A DNA stretch of 64,000 bases from Zeugodacus cucurbitae (lineage: Eukaryota; Arthropoda; Insecta; Diptera; Tephritidae), in the NCBI RefSeq assembly GCF_028554725.1, contig NC_071671.1:14941501-15005500 (forward strand). Reading direction: 5' to 3'. Position 1 is the first letter of the stretch. Every line of letters begins with the position of its first letter. Positions 13,660 to 24,778 of the stretch are shown here, piece by piece. The position numbers and the translations under genes are program-made. The notes under the pieces were generated by a model that worked only from the letters and a program-made list of their open reading frames with translations, did not search any database and was not told where the DNA came from.

Positions 13660-13945
13660 GTAATTGTATTTCAAATTTCTTAATTAAGTCAATATACCAA
13701 TTATTTTTGTTAATTGTCTTAATTTAGTAATTGACTAAATTAAGTGACTTGGAATGCTAGTTTCTGTAAATTAATCCCTAGTTAATTTTCAATTACCATA
13801 CACTGCTGTAATTTACTAATTGCATAATTAATATTTAACTGTCATTAAATTTACATGAATGTCCTCCTTGAATGACTAACTAATTACACACTAATTAAAT
13901 CATGTTCGAGCAGTTTTAATTGCACAATTAAAATAATGTCAACAA
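13660..13945. promoter_or_regulatory. Dense cluster of TAATT/AATTA motifs
   Basis: Roughly 14 TAATT or AATTA cores occur in about 285 bp, clearly more than AT content alone would suggest. TAATTA and TAATTG are core sites for Antennapedia-type homeodomains. The segment includes a near-palindrome around TTAGTAATTGACTAA. It could be an enhancer with clustered homeodomain sites or just a decayed AT-rich repeat. Nothing nearby tells which gene it would serve. Confidence 0.25.
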
Positions 13946-14272
13946 TTTTATTATACATTTTTTCTCACAGTGTCAAACCCGTTTATTACTAACTATTCGC
14001 TGTTCTCTCCATATATATCTAATTTCCATCTGGTCTATGGTTAGTGTTGGAGGTCAACAACTTCTTCCTTTTTATTTTGTCACAAGTTTCTTGCAAAAAC
14101 TAGTTACGCATATGAATATAAAATAATTGTAGTTATTATGATTGTGGTAAAGATTTCATGTTAGAGGGTTTCTGCTCAAGAATATTTAATATAACCATAT
14201 ATGGTATCAGATAGAGTGGAGCAGAGTGGGTGGGAAATACAAGTTATGGCTTTTGATGTAATATTCTTATAG

Positions 14273-14639
14273 CCTTTTCACACAGGAGCTAATTGATCAA
14301 TTAACCTGTTTAAATGCTTATTAAGATAGATTTACCATACAAAATAAAACCATCTATTAATTTTTAATTGAATTTTAATCGACTTGAAAATGAAATGCAA
14401 CTCTGCGATAAAGACCATATTTGTAATCATATGTATATACGTTCTTTGTCGGTGAATTATTGTTCACGCTGCACGACGGTAGAGGTCGTTGCTAAAAAAT
14501 AACAATCAGCTGATGAAACTTACCAGCTTCTTATGAAAAGCAAAAACAAAAATCTATAACAGCTGATCGGTTATCGAGTAGCCAGCTGGTTTCTCAATCA
14601 AAATTTTAATTAATCAATTAATTTGGCTGTGTGAAAAGG
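14273..14639. mobile_element. MITE with CCTTTTCACACAG termini
   Basis: The left end reads CCTTTTCACACAG and the right end is its exact complement, CTGTGTGAAAAGG. Inside both ends follow related AATTGATCAATTAA or AATTGATTAATTAA blocks, so the TIRs extend about 30 bp imperfectly. Total length is 367 bp and there is no ORF. The target duplication is unclear, so I cannot assign a superfamily. Confidence 0.6.
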
Positions 14640-15574
14640 TTATTATTGCCCTAGAGCATCATTAATTATTATTACAATATTTCTATTTGCCTTGATATAT
14701 TAAACCATAGTCAGTATCTGAAATAACAAAAACATTTTGTTTCGAAATCGAGCTTTGGTATCTTAATTTGTGACCGATTTATAGCTTTTTTCGAACAACA
14801 CCAAAGGTGTAAAAAGCTGTATGTCATACTAACCTGAAAAGTCAAATCTTACGAAATGTTTGTTTTGCATTTCTATTCCCCTTTGTAATAATCATTCCCC
14901 ATTTTCACTTCAAATTAGCATCGTTAGTTCTTCACATACTTCTTTACCTTATCTTATACCTCTGACAGATGAATTTTGCGCTATTTGTCACTCACTCTCA
15001 TATCACTGCCTTCATTCTACAAATATTATCACCTACTTCAAACTATCGAACGCGTTCATTAATTTACTTAGTCTCTAATATGTTAATTGAATACATTCTC
15101 ATGTCAGTTAATTATCACTATAACAACACCTACGATTTCTCATTACTGGCACTCCCTCACTCACTCTCTCTGTCCACATGCGACCCACTCGGACACTACT
15201 ATACCATCAATAATCTCAGCGCAACGATAATCTAAGCAATTAAATATGCCAGAGGACAACATGAAACAAAGCGACAAACTAAATAACTGTAATATTGGGA
15301 GAGAATAAGCGCCTATATCCTATATACTCTATTTTGCACTTTTGCTGCTCAATCAGTTATCACGTTGTAATTTATACACGTCAATCGTAGCTGTCAAAAC
15401 GATTATTGAATCAAAGTACGGGTGGAAATGAAAGTTACAGGAAGAAAGTGTTCATGAGGGGAATGGTAGTGGAAAACCAATAAATATTTATTTACTTTCT
15501 GGTATTTTGTCAACTTGTGGAGTATTGAATGATTTAATGGTCTGCACTCGACAGCGAAAAGCACTCACCTTTTG
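14640..15574. other. No gene seen
   Basis: AT-rich sequence with short overlapping open frames (14860-15235) that are low-complexity Ser/Leu/Tyr translations with no motif. Nothing else is visible. Confidence 0.5.
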
Positions 15575-16385
15575 TTTAGTTATGCATGAGTTCTCGGAAT
15601 ATTAGATGATTGAACACGTGGGATGTAGTACGGGTCGACTCCTAGTGGTGCATCCTGGGTAACGCGAAATAAACTGCGGCCTTCACGGCCTTACTAACCC
15701 CTGAATCCTTACGACAATAGGCATAGACGGACAACGAATAGAGATACCTTGTTTAGATTTTTCGGTTGAACCCCGGGCTGGTGGTTGGATGGGTGTGATT
15801 CTCATCAGAAATGGCTGGCGGGCTAATGTCTCAAATGTCATTCTCGCCTTGGACTCGTCTACGAGACAACCTTGGGGCCATTTAAAGGCGACTACCTTCC
15901 GGGGGTGGATAGTGGCTCTGAGTGGGGACTCATTTAAAATAATTACTAATAAAAAGACTTTCACTCAACAAGACATCAACTCTGGCGTAAGGTCAGCGCA
16001 AGGTGTAGGGGTCGGAATCGACACCCAGCTCTATCTCCGCTCCGAATGGGAGAGTAGCACCCAAGGCGAAGAAATCGTCCCCCTCCAAGAGCGTTAAAAA
16101 TGCCGGAGAGGTTTCTGTCTCGGGGCAGCTATGGACATACGGACGGGGGTAGCTGGCGGAAACCCGCCGTATAACTACTCCAACAAGGTGTATTTCTGAA
16201 GGTAATCAGGGGAAACTCTGAGCCACCTCCGAAATGCGAAAGTTCTGGATGGCACTACAAGATGCATAAGCTGACAAGGTGTGCTGAACGATCGAACGAA
16301 CGAACGAATGAACGATCAGCAGTGCTCTATAAAGAGCTGGTCTCTCTCGTGGGAGAGTTTTGGAAAGGGGCCAGATTGTAGAAAG
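15575..16385. mobile_element. GC-rich block of probable retroelement origin
   Basis: This block is much richer in GC than its surroundings. It holds overlapping open frames on both strands (15683-15964 minus; 15789-16097 plus) and a short plus frame at about 16236-16379 containing KCESSGWHYKMHKLTRC and ending at a TAG. A (GAAC)n run lies at 16285-16315. Right of it is AT-rich simple sequence. The abrupt composition change and broken frames suggest a truncated non-LTR element, but I see no reverse transcriptase or endonuclease motif, so the class is unproven. Confidence 0.35.
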
Positions 16386-16632
16386 TCGGATAGTTTATAT
16401 AGTTATACCATCTGTCGGAAATTTTAAGTCAAAAATAAAATATAAAAAATACTAAATATTAAAAATTAAAAATATTTAAGAAATCTCCTAAACTAATGTA
16501 ATTTTTGACATGGATTGCCACAAGTAATATAGTAACCTTAAGACTTTCACAAAAAGTTTCAACATTCAACCCAATCGATTGCAACATGTTCCACTTTTCT
16601 TTAACTCATTAATTTTCTTTTTTCTTTTGCAG

Positions 16633-17507
16633 ATAAATGAAAATAATACAGTACATACAACAAATTAATCAAACGAAGAAGCAGCGCTGAAATGAAAAAT
16701 CGTACAAAAAGTAATAAGAAAAGGACATAAAAGTAAACAAAAGACTATAGTCTGAAGTGGTAAAGTGATGAGACGAAACTGAAGGCGACAGGCACACAGG
16801 CATACACACATATATACAAATATACAATGAACCAAACACGACAATGTGTTGAAGGTCAACGCAATAAACTCGCAACAGAAAAGGAATGAATAAATGTGGA
16901 AGTTAAATAAACAACAAAAACGCGCACACAACAAAACGACGACAGCATAACGGTGAAAAGGCAATAAATACCCATAAAAAGCGTGTGCGAAGAAGCCAAG
17001 CAGAGACAGAAGGCTTCTTGCAGTTGATGATTGTTGCCATATTTGGTGTGAGAAAGCAACCGTGAAAGACGCACGAATAAGATTTGAAATTAGAAAGATA
17101 AACAAGAGGAGTGAGAAAACAAAATAATATCTGTGTGTGAAGGAATAGGACAAGGTAACTACAGTGAATGCCGTGGAAAACTGCAAACGTAAACACGTAT
17201 AAGAGACAAAGCTGCAATTAACAAAATAAATTAAAACTTGTTCATTGACAATTTTTGTGTATTTCCTACTAAAAATCTTCAGAAAGAACATATCAATTGC
17301 ATTTAAATTAAAAAATTGAATTTTTGAAGCATATCTCCAGGTGCAAACCGCTGTAATAATTTCCAGTAAAAGCGCAAAGGCATTTCAGTTAAAAAAATAT
17401 ATATCATTAATCAGCGCTTAGTAAAACCAAAACAACTGCAAAATAGCGATTACAGCAAACATTCATTCACTTGCTAAGCCAAACAACGACCATAGGCGCC
17501 CAAAATT
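16633..17507 (+). promoter_or_regulatory. Probable 5' untranslated exon sequence
   Basis: A strong acceptor, TTTTCTTTTGCAG, ends at 16632. After it comes about 870 nt of A-rich plus-strand sequence (many AAAC, AAAG, CAAC words) with several short upstream ATG frames that soon stop, the typical look of a fly 5' UTR. It leads into the coding end at 17508-17953. The antisense frame of 208 codons (16665-17291) is a by-product of this A-rich strand. Confidence 0.4.
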
Positions 17508-17953
17508 ATGCTAACTAATTGCGCAGGTAAATAAACAAACAAATATGAACAAATAAACGCTATGCAGCAACTTGCAAACGAAAATCGCCATTACTCAATC
17601 AGTGAAATCAGCAAAGCCGGGTATTTACGAGGGCGGTGGCGGTTTTGGCGTGGATCGTGGCGGGGTGGCAGCGAACGATGATGGCGCGTACGTTGAAAGC
17701 GGTAGACGCGAACAGCAACGCGGTGTAGGCGATGTGCCACCACTCGAGGACAATCAGCTGGACGCAAATGAAGATTTAGCCCAACAGGCGGATGGCAATT
17801 TCGGGCCTGATCTTAATGTGGGCGATGAATCAGTGCAGAATAATGTAGTGGTGGATGCGGCGGCGCAACCAAACGAACGCGTCTATCGTGGCAAATTGAT
17901 TGCGGGTAATAAACCCAGCAAGAGTGGCATCAAAAAGGTGCCCGAAGAAGATG
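17508..17953 (+). CDS. N-terminal coding exon(s), Gly- and acid-rich, unrecognised
   Basis: A GC-richer plus-strand frame is open from 17557 to a donor ATG|GTGAGT at 17953/17954. It is rich in Gly, Asp, Glu, Asn and Gln (for example YEGGGGFGVDRGG), becomes basic near the end (GNKPSKSGIKKVP), and has no methionine. A methionine can be supplied by the ATG at 17508 if an intron runs from donor GCAG|GTAAAT (17527) to an AG at 17600 or 17609, and both acceptors keep the frame. The ATG at 17562 is in another frame and stops after about 40 codons. No domain is recognised; the composition suggests a disordered N-terminus. The exon leaves one extra base, so the next exon must start in phase 1. That exon could be far downstream. 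Confidence 0.4.
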
Positions 17954-18588
17954 GTGAGTTAATGTACAATATATACCATATATACATACTCGTATATATG
18001 ATTTTTGCTGTGCCTCACTGTTTTGTGTTTGCGCTAAACGTGCAGCGCATCAATTTGATGGCGCTGCTGTCTGTTTGTTTAAGTAGCCAGCTCGTAAAAT
18101 TAATTTGGCGTATATATAGTATATATATAAACCTATATACATGTATAAGCCTATTCTTATGTACTATATAAGCTGTTAGGTATTTTGCTAATTCCTGAGG
18201 ATTGCGTTTTTGTGGTCTTTGCTGATGTTACCCAAAGTACAGTGCTTTGTTGTTGTGGTTAGTGGTCATAAAACGATTAGCTGATAATGTAAATGTCTAA
18301 TTTGTGGCAACACAATGTTATGTGAAATATTTTTTGTTGCAGAAAAGTGGATGTTGCATTAAATGAATTATTTTGTGAATATTTAGGAACAAGTTCGGAT
18401 TTTACGAAGCCAATTTATTCATTTTACATACATTAGCTTGAGAGAAAAGAATCGCATTATGGGGTTGCTTGCGGTGACTTCATTTTCCGCTATTAAAAAT
18501 TTGTCTACTTGGTTTGCACAACAGTTGCTTTTTGTTTCTTCATTCTTCAAAGCACATGGTTATAAAATAGATAATAGATTAGCAAATA
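17954..18588 (+). other. Start of a probable large intron
   Basis: It begins with the consensus donor GTGAGT after the exon ending at 17953. It contains a TATA microsatellite (17970-18150) and no further coding signal up to the mariner remnant. Confidence 0.35.
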
Positions 18589-19225
18589 TCCCTTCCGTCC
18601 CTTCCGCCCTTTTGCTCTTTATTCAATGCTTTATAAAGAGTTTTACAGTGATCGGATTTAGTTCAAATATGCCCCTTTTCGTTCGATAATCTTTTTCCAT
18701 CTAGACGGCAGCTTCATAATACCCACCTCGTAGAAGCCCCCTTCCTTATTTGCGAAGAACTCGGGCAGCCACTTTTCACAAGCCTCTTTTGAGTTCAACT
18801 TTACACAACCAAGGACGTTCGCAATAAACAGGAACATGGTGGTAATCACTTGGTGCTATGTCCGGGCTATATGGTGGATGGTTTGGTGATTAACTTCCAT
18901 CTCCTCGGCGATGTCACGAGACGCCACATGTCGGTCTAACTCGATGTTTTCCATGATTTGATCGGTAATCGTCGTCACAGGTCTTCCGCCAGCTGACTTC
19001 TCCATGGTGTCGTTTTCACCCGCTCTGAATCGCCGAAACCATTCATCCGCAGTTCGAAGTGATAGAGTACCATCCCTCAAAACACCATTAACCTCACGAA
19101 ACGCATAGCGTCGTTTTGTAGGTTATGTCAAGACCTTTCAAAGATGTATAGTATTGCCAGATACGAGCTCTGTAGCGCTTTATACATAGCCGCGAAATTC
19201 AAAAGACAAAAAGGCGGAAAGGAAG
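18589..19225 (-). mobile_element. Internally deleted mariner element
   Basis: The outer ends are related inverted repeats: the left begins TCCCTTCCGTCCCTTCCGC and the right, read in reverse, begins CTTCCTTTCCGCC, flanked by TA at 18587-18588 and 19226-19227. At 637 bp it is about half of a full mariner (about 1.3 kb). Between the ends lie the N-terminal helix-turn-helix part and the C-terminal tail of a mariner transposase, with the catalytic middle missing. Confidence 0.8.
18658..19116 (-). pseudogene. Mariner transposase remnant, catalytic core deleted
   Basis: Read on the minus strand, the first part holds REVNGVLRDGTLSLRTADE followed by WFRRFRAGEND and GGRPVTTITDQ, then ASRDIAEEM, the DNA-binding region of a mariner transposase. 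After one in-frame TAG it resumes in the same frame with KLNSKEACEKWLPEFFAN, GFYEVGIMKLPSRW and IERKGAYLN, the usual mariner C-terminus. The DD34D catalytic region between them is absent. The deletion kept the reading frame. The product cannot be an active transposase. Confidence 0.8.
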
Positions 19226-19366
19226 TATATTTTCCAGCCAAATCACAGGATGTAGCATGCCACATAAAAAATAATATTTGATTTGCAGCATTGCCAGAGG
19301 ACGCACCGACCACTTTCGACAGACGCGCAACAAGAAACCAATATTCTTATGAAGTATATATGTTCT

Positions 19367-19894
19367 CTAATGGTTGTAAGAGAGCATACATTCAGACATT
19401 TGTCTACTTGCAGTAGTGTTAGCTGCAACGTCTTCACTATTTGCACAACCACTCAAGTCAGCAACCGTGCAACGATAAATGCACTCATCTATATATTTTA
19501 TACATACATACAAATAAATATTTACCCATATAAATATATTTACATGAATATGTTTGATCACCGTATCGTTCTTTACTACATCCGTCAATTGGCCGCGAAT
19601 GCTTGTCTTCCACAATTCATCTGTCGGCTGGCGTTTAAGGTTTTATCGTTGTTGGTAAGCGACTAAAACGCGATTTAAATGCGCCCTTAGCTTAAATTGC
19701 CGTGCCACGCACTTGAGTAGCTGCTCGCGCCATAGCCAGTCACTGTGGCTGCCACAGGCCACATTGTACTTGCAGCGGAACTTGGTTGGCAATGATGTGG
19801 CAGTGAAGTGCAAAATGATTGCTGTAGTTGTAGCTGGCATGAATGTAATGTTGCAAAACACTAAACGCATACATAAGCACATGCATACAACCAC
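19367..19894 (-). pseudogene. Coding-like island with one in-frame stop
   Basis: One minus-strand frame runs across this span and is broken only by a TAA at 19643-19645. Before the stop it reads KYNVACGSHSDWLWREQLL then KCVARQFKLRAHLN; after it, RQPTDELWKTSIRGQLTDV. The section 19580-19800 is GC-richer than its neighbours. I do not recognise the protein. It may be a decayed gene fragment, two exons with a missed splice, or chance. Confidence 0.3.
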
Positions 19895-22800
19895 AAGAAT
19901 AAATTATTATTACCAACTGTTACTTGTTAGCTATACTCAAATGGGTGGTTGTGGATTCTTTGTTGTTCTTGTTTTCTTTATAACACTGCATTTTTCTATA
20001 TTTGTGGTTCTAACTTTTAATTTGACTATTCGTTTTTATTGTTATTGTTGTTGTTCATGTGTTGTCAATGCATTCACAAGATGCTGGTTTACGAGCGTTT
20101 ACAGACAGTACAAGCAATTAGCAGATAAATGATTTTGAGAATCCGTTTTTAAATAGTTTCTTGCGCATTCTTCTCTTAATTACCTTTTTTTTTTAGAGAG
20201 CATGCGGATAGGTTCCACTCTAGGCATTTTTAGTACAAAGGAGGTAATCTAGGCGAAAAGCTTCAATACGTTATTTGTGTATATAAAAGCGGTTTTAGCA
20301 AGTCAGAGTTCTCAAGAAGTTGCTTAACAATGTATCTATTCTGAACCATAATTTTTCTGATATAATCGATTGTTTTTGTTGTATTTAAGGCTTAAATATC
20401 CTCTTTTTCTTCACTAAACCTAACGAGTCTCTGCCTCTCTCCTAACTAACTTCTGTTCTGTTTCGAAAGTTTTTTAGCTGGATCTATCTATGTAGTTCAG
20501 ATTAGATTGTTGTCCACAATTAAAGATTTTCTCTTAAACAGTATCTGTATAAAGTCTGCAACGTTTGGATTTCATTTTCCTACCGCTGTTCCGTATATTT
20601 TTTCAATGGAAAACAATTTTCCTAACTATTACTATTTTAACAAATGGAATATTATTTAATACGACACTCATAACATCCACCAATGAAATCTGAAAATCTC
20701 TAATCTGAAACCAAATTCTGCTAGGATACGAATACATATACCCGACTAACAACGCATAATTTTAAACAACAAGAACTAAAAAGCTTTCATATTAAAAGCT
20801 CTATGGGTTACACTTAAAATAATGAAGCAATTACATTGCTGGTCGCTTCAAAAGTTACCACTCACGCATTATCTGGTTTAGTATTAGAGATAGAAGTTCA
20901 TTTCACACAAAGAAATGCGAAACTCATATATTATTTTTACTGCCCACAGCACGGGGTTTTGTTCCCGTCCGCTGATTTCTGTCGCTAACTCGTGTGGCAA
21001 CAATATAACGCATTTTCTGACGTCAGCAGCATTCATAATTTTAAGCGTGCACCGGCGCTGCGGGCTAATTCGCAAGTGTGTGTCATGCCATATATTAAAC
21101 AGAATTATTGAATGTCGAAACGTACTAAAATTTATGTACTAAAGCCCGCCTTTGTGTGTGTGACTCACACTGCCATTTTTATTAAGTGTTGTATGCTTTC
21201 CCTATTATTGGCGGCAATAATGAATGGCTGGGTGGCAAATTAAGCGCAATAAATAGCAAAATGCAGTAAAAATATCAGAAAATCTGCAATTTAGCAAAAT
21301 CATCGTTGCATATAATTGCTTGATAACTGATTGCGCTAAATTGCATTGCGAACGCTGATTGCATCTCTTGCTGGCGCCTAATGCCGGCAGAAGCAACAAT
21401 TCGCTAAAACTGGTGGCGGGTCAAGAACGCAACTAGTGTGGAATAGAATAGCAGTCAGTACCAAAATATACTATTTCATTAAATTACTTTGCAGAAAGTT
21501 CTCAGGTGATAATATACTGAATTCACATAATCAAGACGAATATCAATCATTTAAATGTTTATTGTGAACAATAAGGTTATTCTAGAGACCCTTGGCACAA
21601 CATTATTACACTGGGAACGGTGTTCTAGTACCAGATGGCGTGGCTTGGCGTAAACACTGGTTATGAGGATGCGATATTTCTTTGGGACATAAAGGCACTT
21701 AATATTTGAACAGATGCCATTTGTCAAATTGTGTAGAAGAAAGCAATTTCTCTTTGCCTTTTCATCTTTCGGTAGACAGGGTCTTCTGGAATGTTTATTT
21801 ATGATTTTCGGAATTAAAAATTAAAAATTACTAGTGTTCAGTTTATAATATTTCATAAATAATGTCATAAATCGTTTTACCTATGTTGAAATGTTCATAC
21901 TTTCTTAAAAGATTTCTAACAAATACTGGCCTTCTCCGAGAAGTTCTATTTGAAATGTCGATTTCGCAAAATTAATTTTCTGCTTGCAATTTGTTAAATT
22001 TTATTTGAAATTTTTTATTCTTTAAAGCACTACGAATGCTCCTGACAGCTCAAGAATCACTAACTGTAACACCACTATGATATTCATAGCTACAATTAAT
22101 AGGTCAATGCGTAATGCCTTCATTCAATGGCCACTCCAAAAACAAACTTCATTCGTTAAGCGAATGAGTTATAATACAAACAAGGCTTTCATGTGCGCAC
22201 AAAACTGTTATATGGCAATAATAACAGCAAACAATACTCTTTAGAAATGCGTAAAACAAAAGCATAAATAACGCAAATGAACTCGAAACAGGATTCAGCA
22301 TATCCTAACCCGAGAATTTGCAACGAAAGTGAAGTAAAGCGTGATTCAATAAAGAACCATTTCAATGAGAGAGATATGTGAGAGCGCACTACATTTATAA
22401 GCTCGTAAATTATATAATGGGGTTATGTATATGTATGTATATATTTATTTATACAATTTTGTGTTTATATTGGTGTGAATGAGGGCGTCATAAATTCATA
22501 GATTTTTCATATTTTATTACCATTCATATTTTTGCTCTATTCAATTTTTCTATACCATTCAATTTACAGCTGCTCTGTGCACTCTTTTCTTTTCTCGATT
22601 TTATGTTGATGAATTTGTTATTTATTGCAATATTTTTTGTTGTTACGTTGTTATGTGTAGGCCTGCCTTATAGGAACCATTCACACTGTTGCATATTATC
22701 AGGGCATACAGAATGCTGCAAACATCTCAGGAAATTCAATTTTAATCCACAATAGTCATACATACGTATGAGCATTACATATGTACATAAAAAGTTACAT

Positions 22801-23959
22801 ATATATTTCCATTATGATGCTTTGTTCCGCCGGATATGTATTATATATGTATGTACATCTACGAGTCCACTGTTATTATCTTCATATTATTTTCAGCATA
22901 TAAAAAATAAATATAGAAAATTAACTGCACGCATAAAATGGCAGCTCAGACTATTCATACAATGTCCTTTAAGCTTTTAAGCGGATTTATGCTGAGCTAC
23001 TTCACACACATACGTAATAAATAAAAATATAATCACATACTATTTCACAACAATATTTTATTATAATTCTCTTGCTTCTAACCACATATAATATAAATTC
23101 ACGCCTTATCTCCTGCCCACTTTAGCATTATTTTTTCCTGCCGCCAAGTCTTTTTTATTGCTCCGCATGCAAACATAACTTTTGTTAACAATTTTGTTGT
23201 TCTTGGGTCTATATTTTTATTTCATAAATTTTACGATTTTCATTGTTTGCACACAATTTTATGGGGATTAAATGGAATATGTGCACATCATTTCTATAGA
23301 GTCTGTTCAGTATGATAAAGGATACAGTTGATTGCATATATTTAAACAGTGGATTCATAAGCAATAATCTCAAAAATCGTTATACTTCATATGAGAAACT
23401 ATTTCGGAAGCTTAAACACAATAAATGGATTGAATGATTCTGACAATAAATCTTCATTACTCTCAAACTTATGTTGACTTGTGACTTTGAGGAAATATTC
23501 TTTAACGCCTTATGTCTCATTCCTAACATAGCACTGTATTATTATAAAATCCTGTCCGTTTTTATACAAATATTCCATTCTTATATACATATAAATATGC
23601 AACTAAGCGCATAGTCCCCCAAAAGATCAGCTACAATTTATCTGTACCCAACAGGACAACTGAACAGCCAGATATGCCTGCATAATACAGTCGGTTTAAA
23701 AGCTATAATATTTGAAAATGTACAAATGAAAGCAAGAGTGAAAAGTGAAAGATAAACGCATGACACAAATGCGACAGTCAACGTATTTGCTTTTACTGTT
23801 TTTGTGCTACTTCAGAGCCGATAAATTCGTTTATACTCGTAGTTATCTGTTTGTGCTTCTTTTACTTTACTTTATCTAGGCAAAAAGAGCACCATCGACT
23901 GACTTGACATTGAGCATCATACAAACAAGTTGTATAAGAAGTATCAACAGTTTGGCAAT
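19895..23959. other. Gene-poor stretch
   Basis: About 4 kb with no supported gene. It has TATG/ACAT microsatellites (22420-22460) and short AT-driven open frames only. A slightly GC-richer patch at 20930-21080 contains a perfect CRE-type palindrome, listed separately. Confidence 0.5.
21018..21025. promoter_or_regulatory. CRE palindrome TGACGTCA
   Basis: A perfect TGACGTCA lies in a GC-richer patch (20930-21080). This is the consensus for CREB/ATF-type bZIP factors. No gene start is evident beside it, so a regulatory role is only a possibility. Confidence 0.2.
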
Positions 23960-24307
23960 TTTTATACTCTCGCAAAATAACGGTTGTTTGTAAGTTATTA
24001 AACTTTGATATATAGGGTTATATACATATATCAAAATGATCAAGATGAGGAGAGGAATTGAAATCCGAATGTCTGTCTGGCATCACTCATTTAAAATTTG
24101 TTGGTCTGATTTCATGGCCCCATATATCGAACAAGAAGAACTAAGTGTCTAAGGCTGCGTGCATGTCGGAGCTGCGATAAGCGATAAGAGCGTCGATAAG
24201 AGCGAAGCGTAGAAAATTGATACATGTAATTTAATAAAAGTGTGCATGTCGGAGCAGCGCGCGAACTCTCTCTTTGTAGGTCAGTAATTTCTTCGCTCTT
24301 ATCGATT

Positions 24308-24460
24308 ATGGACACGGAAGACTTAATAAGTGCAGTATTTTTGAAACCAGCAATCTGGGATCAAAAAGATCCAAACCACCACAACAGGTTCGTTTTGGAT
24401 AAATTGTGGTTAGAAATATCCACACAATTTAATACAAAAAGTAAGTGCAGTAATAAATAA
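24308..24460 (+). pseudogene. MADF-domain protein, first exon only (PIF accessory protein)
   Basis: From ATG at 24308 the frame reads into a MADF-type domain: LISAVFLKPAIWDQKDP then LDKLWLEISTQF (residues about 5-42). PIF/Harbinger elements usually carry such a Myb/MADF DNA-binding partner. A consensus donor A|GTAAGT at 24440/24441 suggests the frame past it is intron read-through and that the following exons were deleted with the middle of the element. It could have been domesticated, but nothing here suggests that. Confidence 0.65.
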
Positions 24461-24778
24461 CTAAGGTATGGTTAGCATCAACCGCTCCTCTTGAAGTATG
24501 GGCCTGTTGTAGCAATTTCGCCAGCCTTGCTGCAGTCGATCCGAAATTTGAGACAGAATGTAATCGAATGTATCGCTTGTCATTCTCATGTATTCTAAAA
24601 ACTTTTTTGGATCCTGTCTCAAGCTACAATAAAGATGATGAAATTCTCCGAAATTTGGCCTTTCTTGATTTATAGGATGCGCCGAAAACGAGCGTTTTGT
24701 CCCCTCAGTATTATGCATATGATAATATGCAGCAGTAGATGTCAACAACAAAATATTTTCTTCTTCAGAATCACTCAT
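24461..24778 (-). pseudogene. PIF/Harbinger transposase N-terminal fragment
   Basis: The frame opens with MSDSEEENILLL near the right TIR. It continues with the segment typical of HARBI1-like transposases before the catalytic domain: FGEFHHLYCSLRQDPKKF, then RMTSDTFDYILSQI and the end ILQEERLMLTIP. It stops at 105 residues where the family normally runs to 350-450, so the DDE nuclease domain is entirely missing. It is convergent with the MADF fragment and the two ends meet at the deletion point. Confidence 0.7.

Noticed and set aside
16665..17291. 208-codon minus-strand ORF
   Set aside because: Antisense of an A-rich leader on the plus strand; the Phe/Leu/Cys/Ser-rich translation is what such sequence gives by default.
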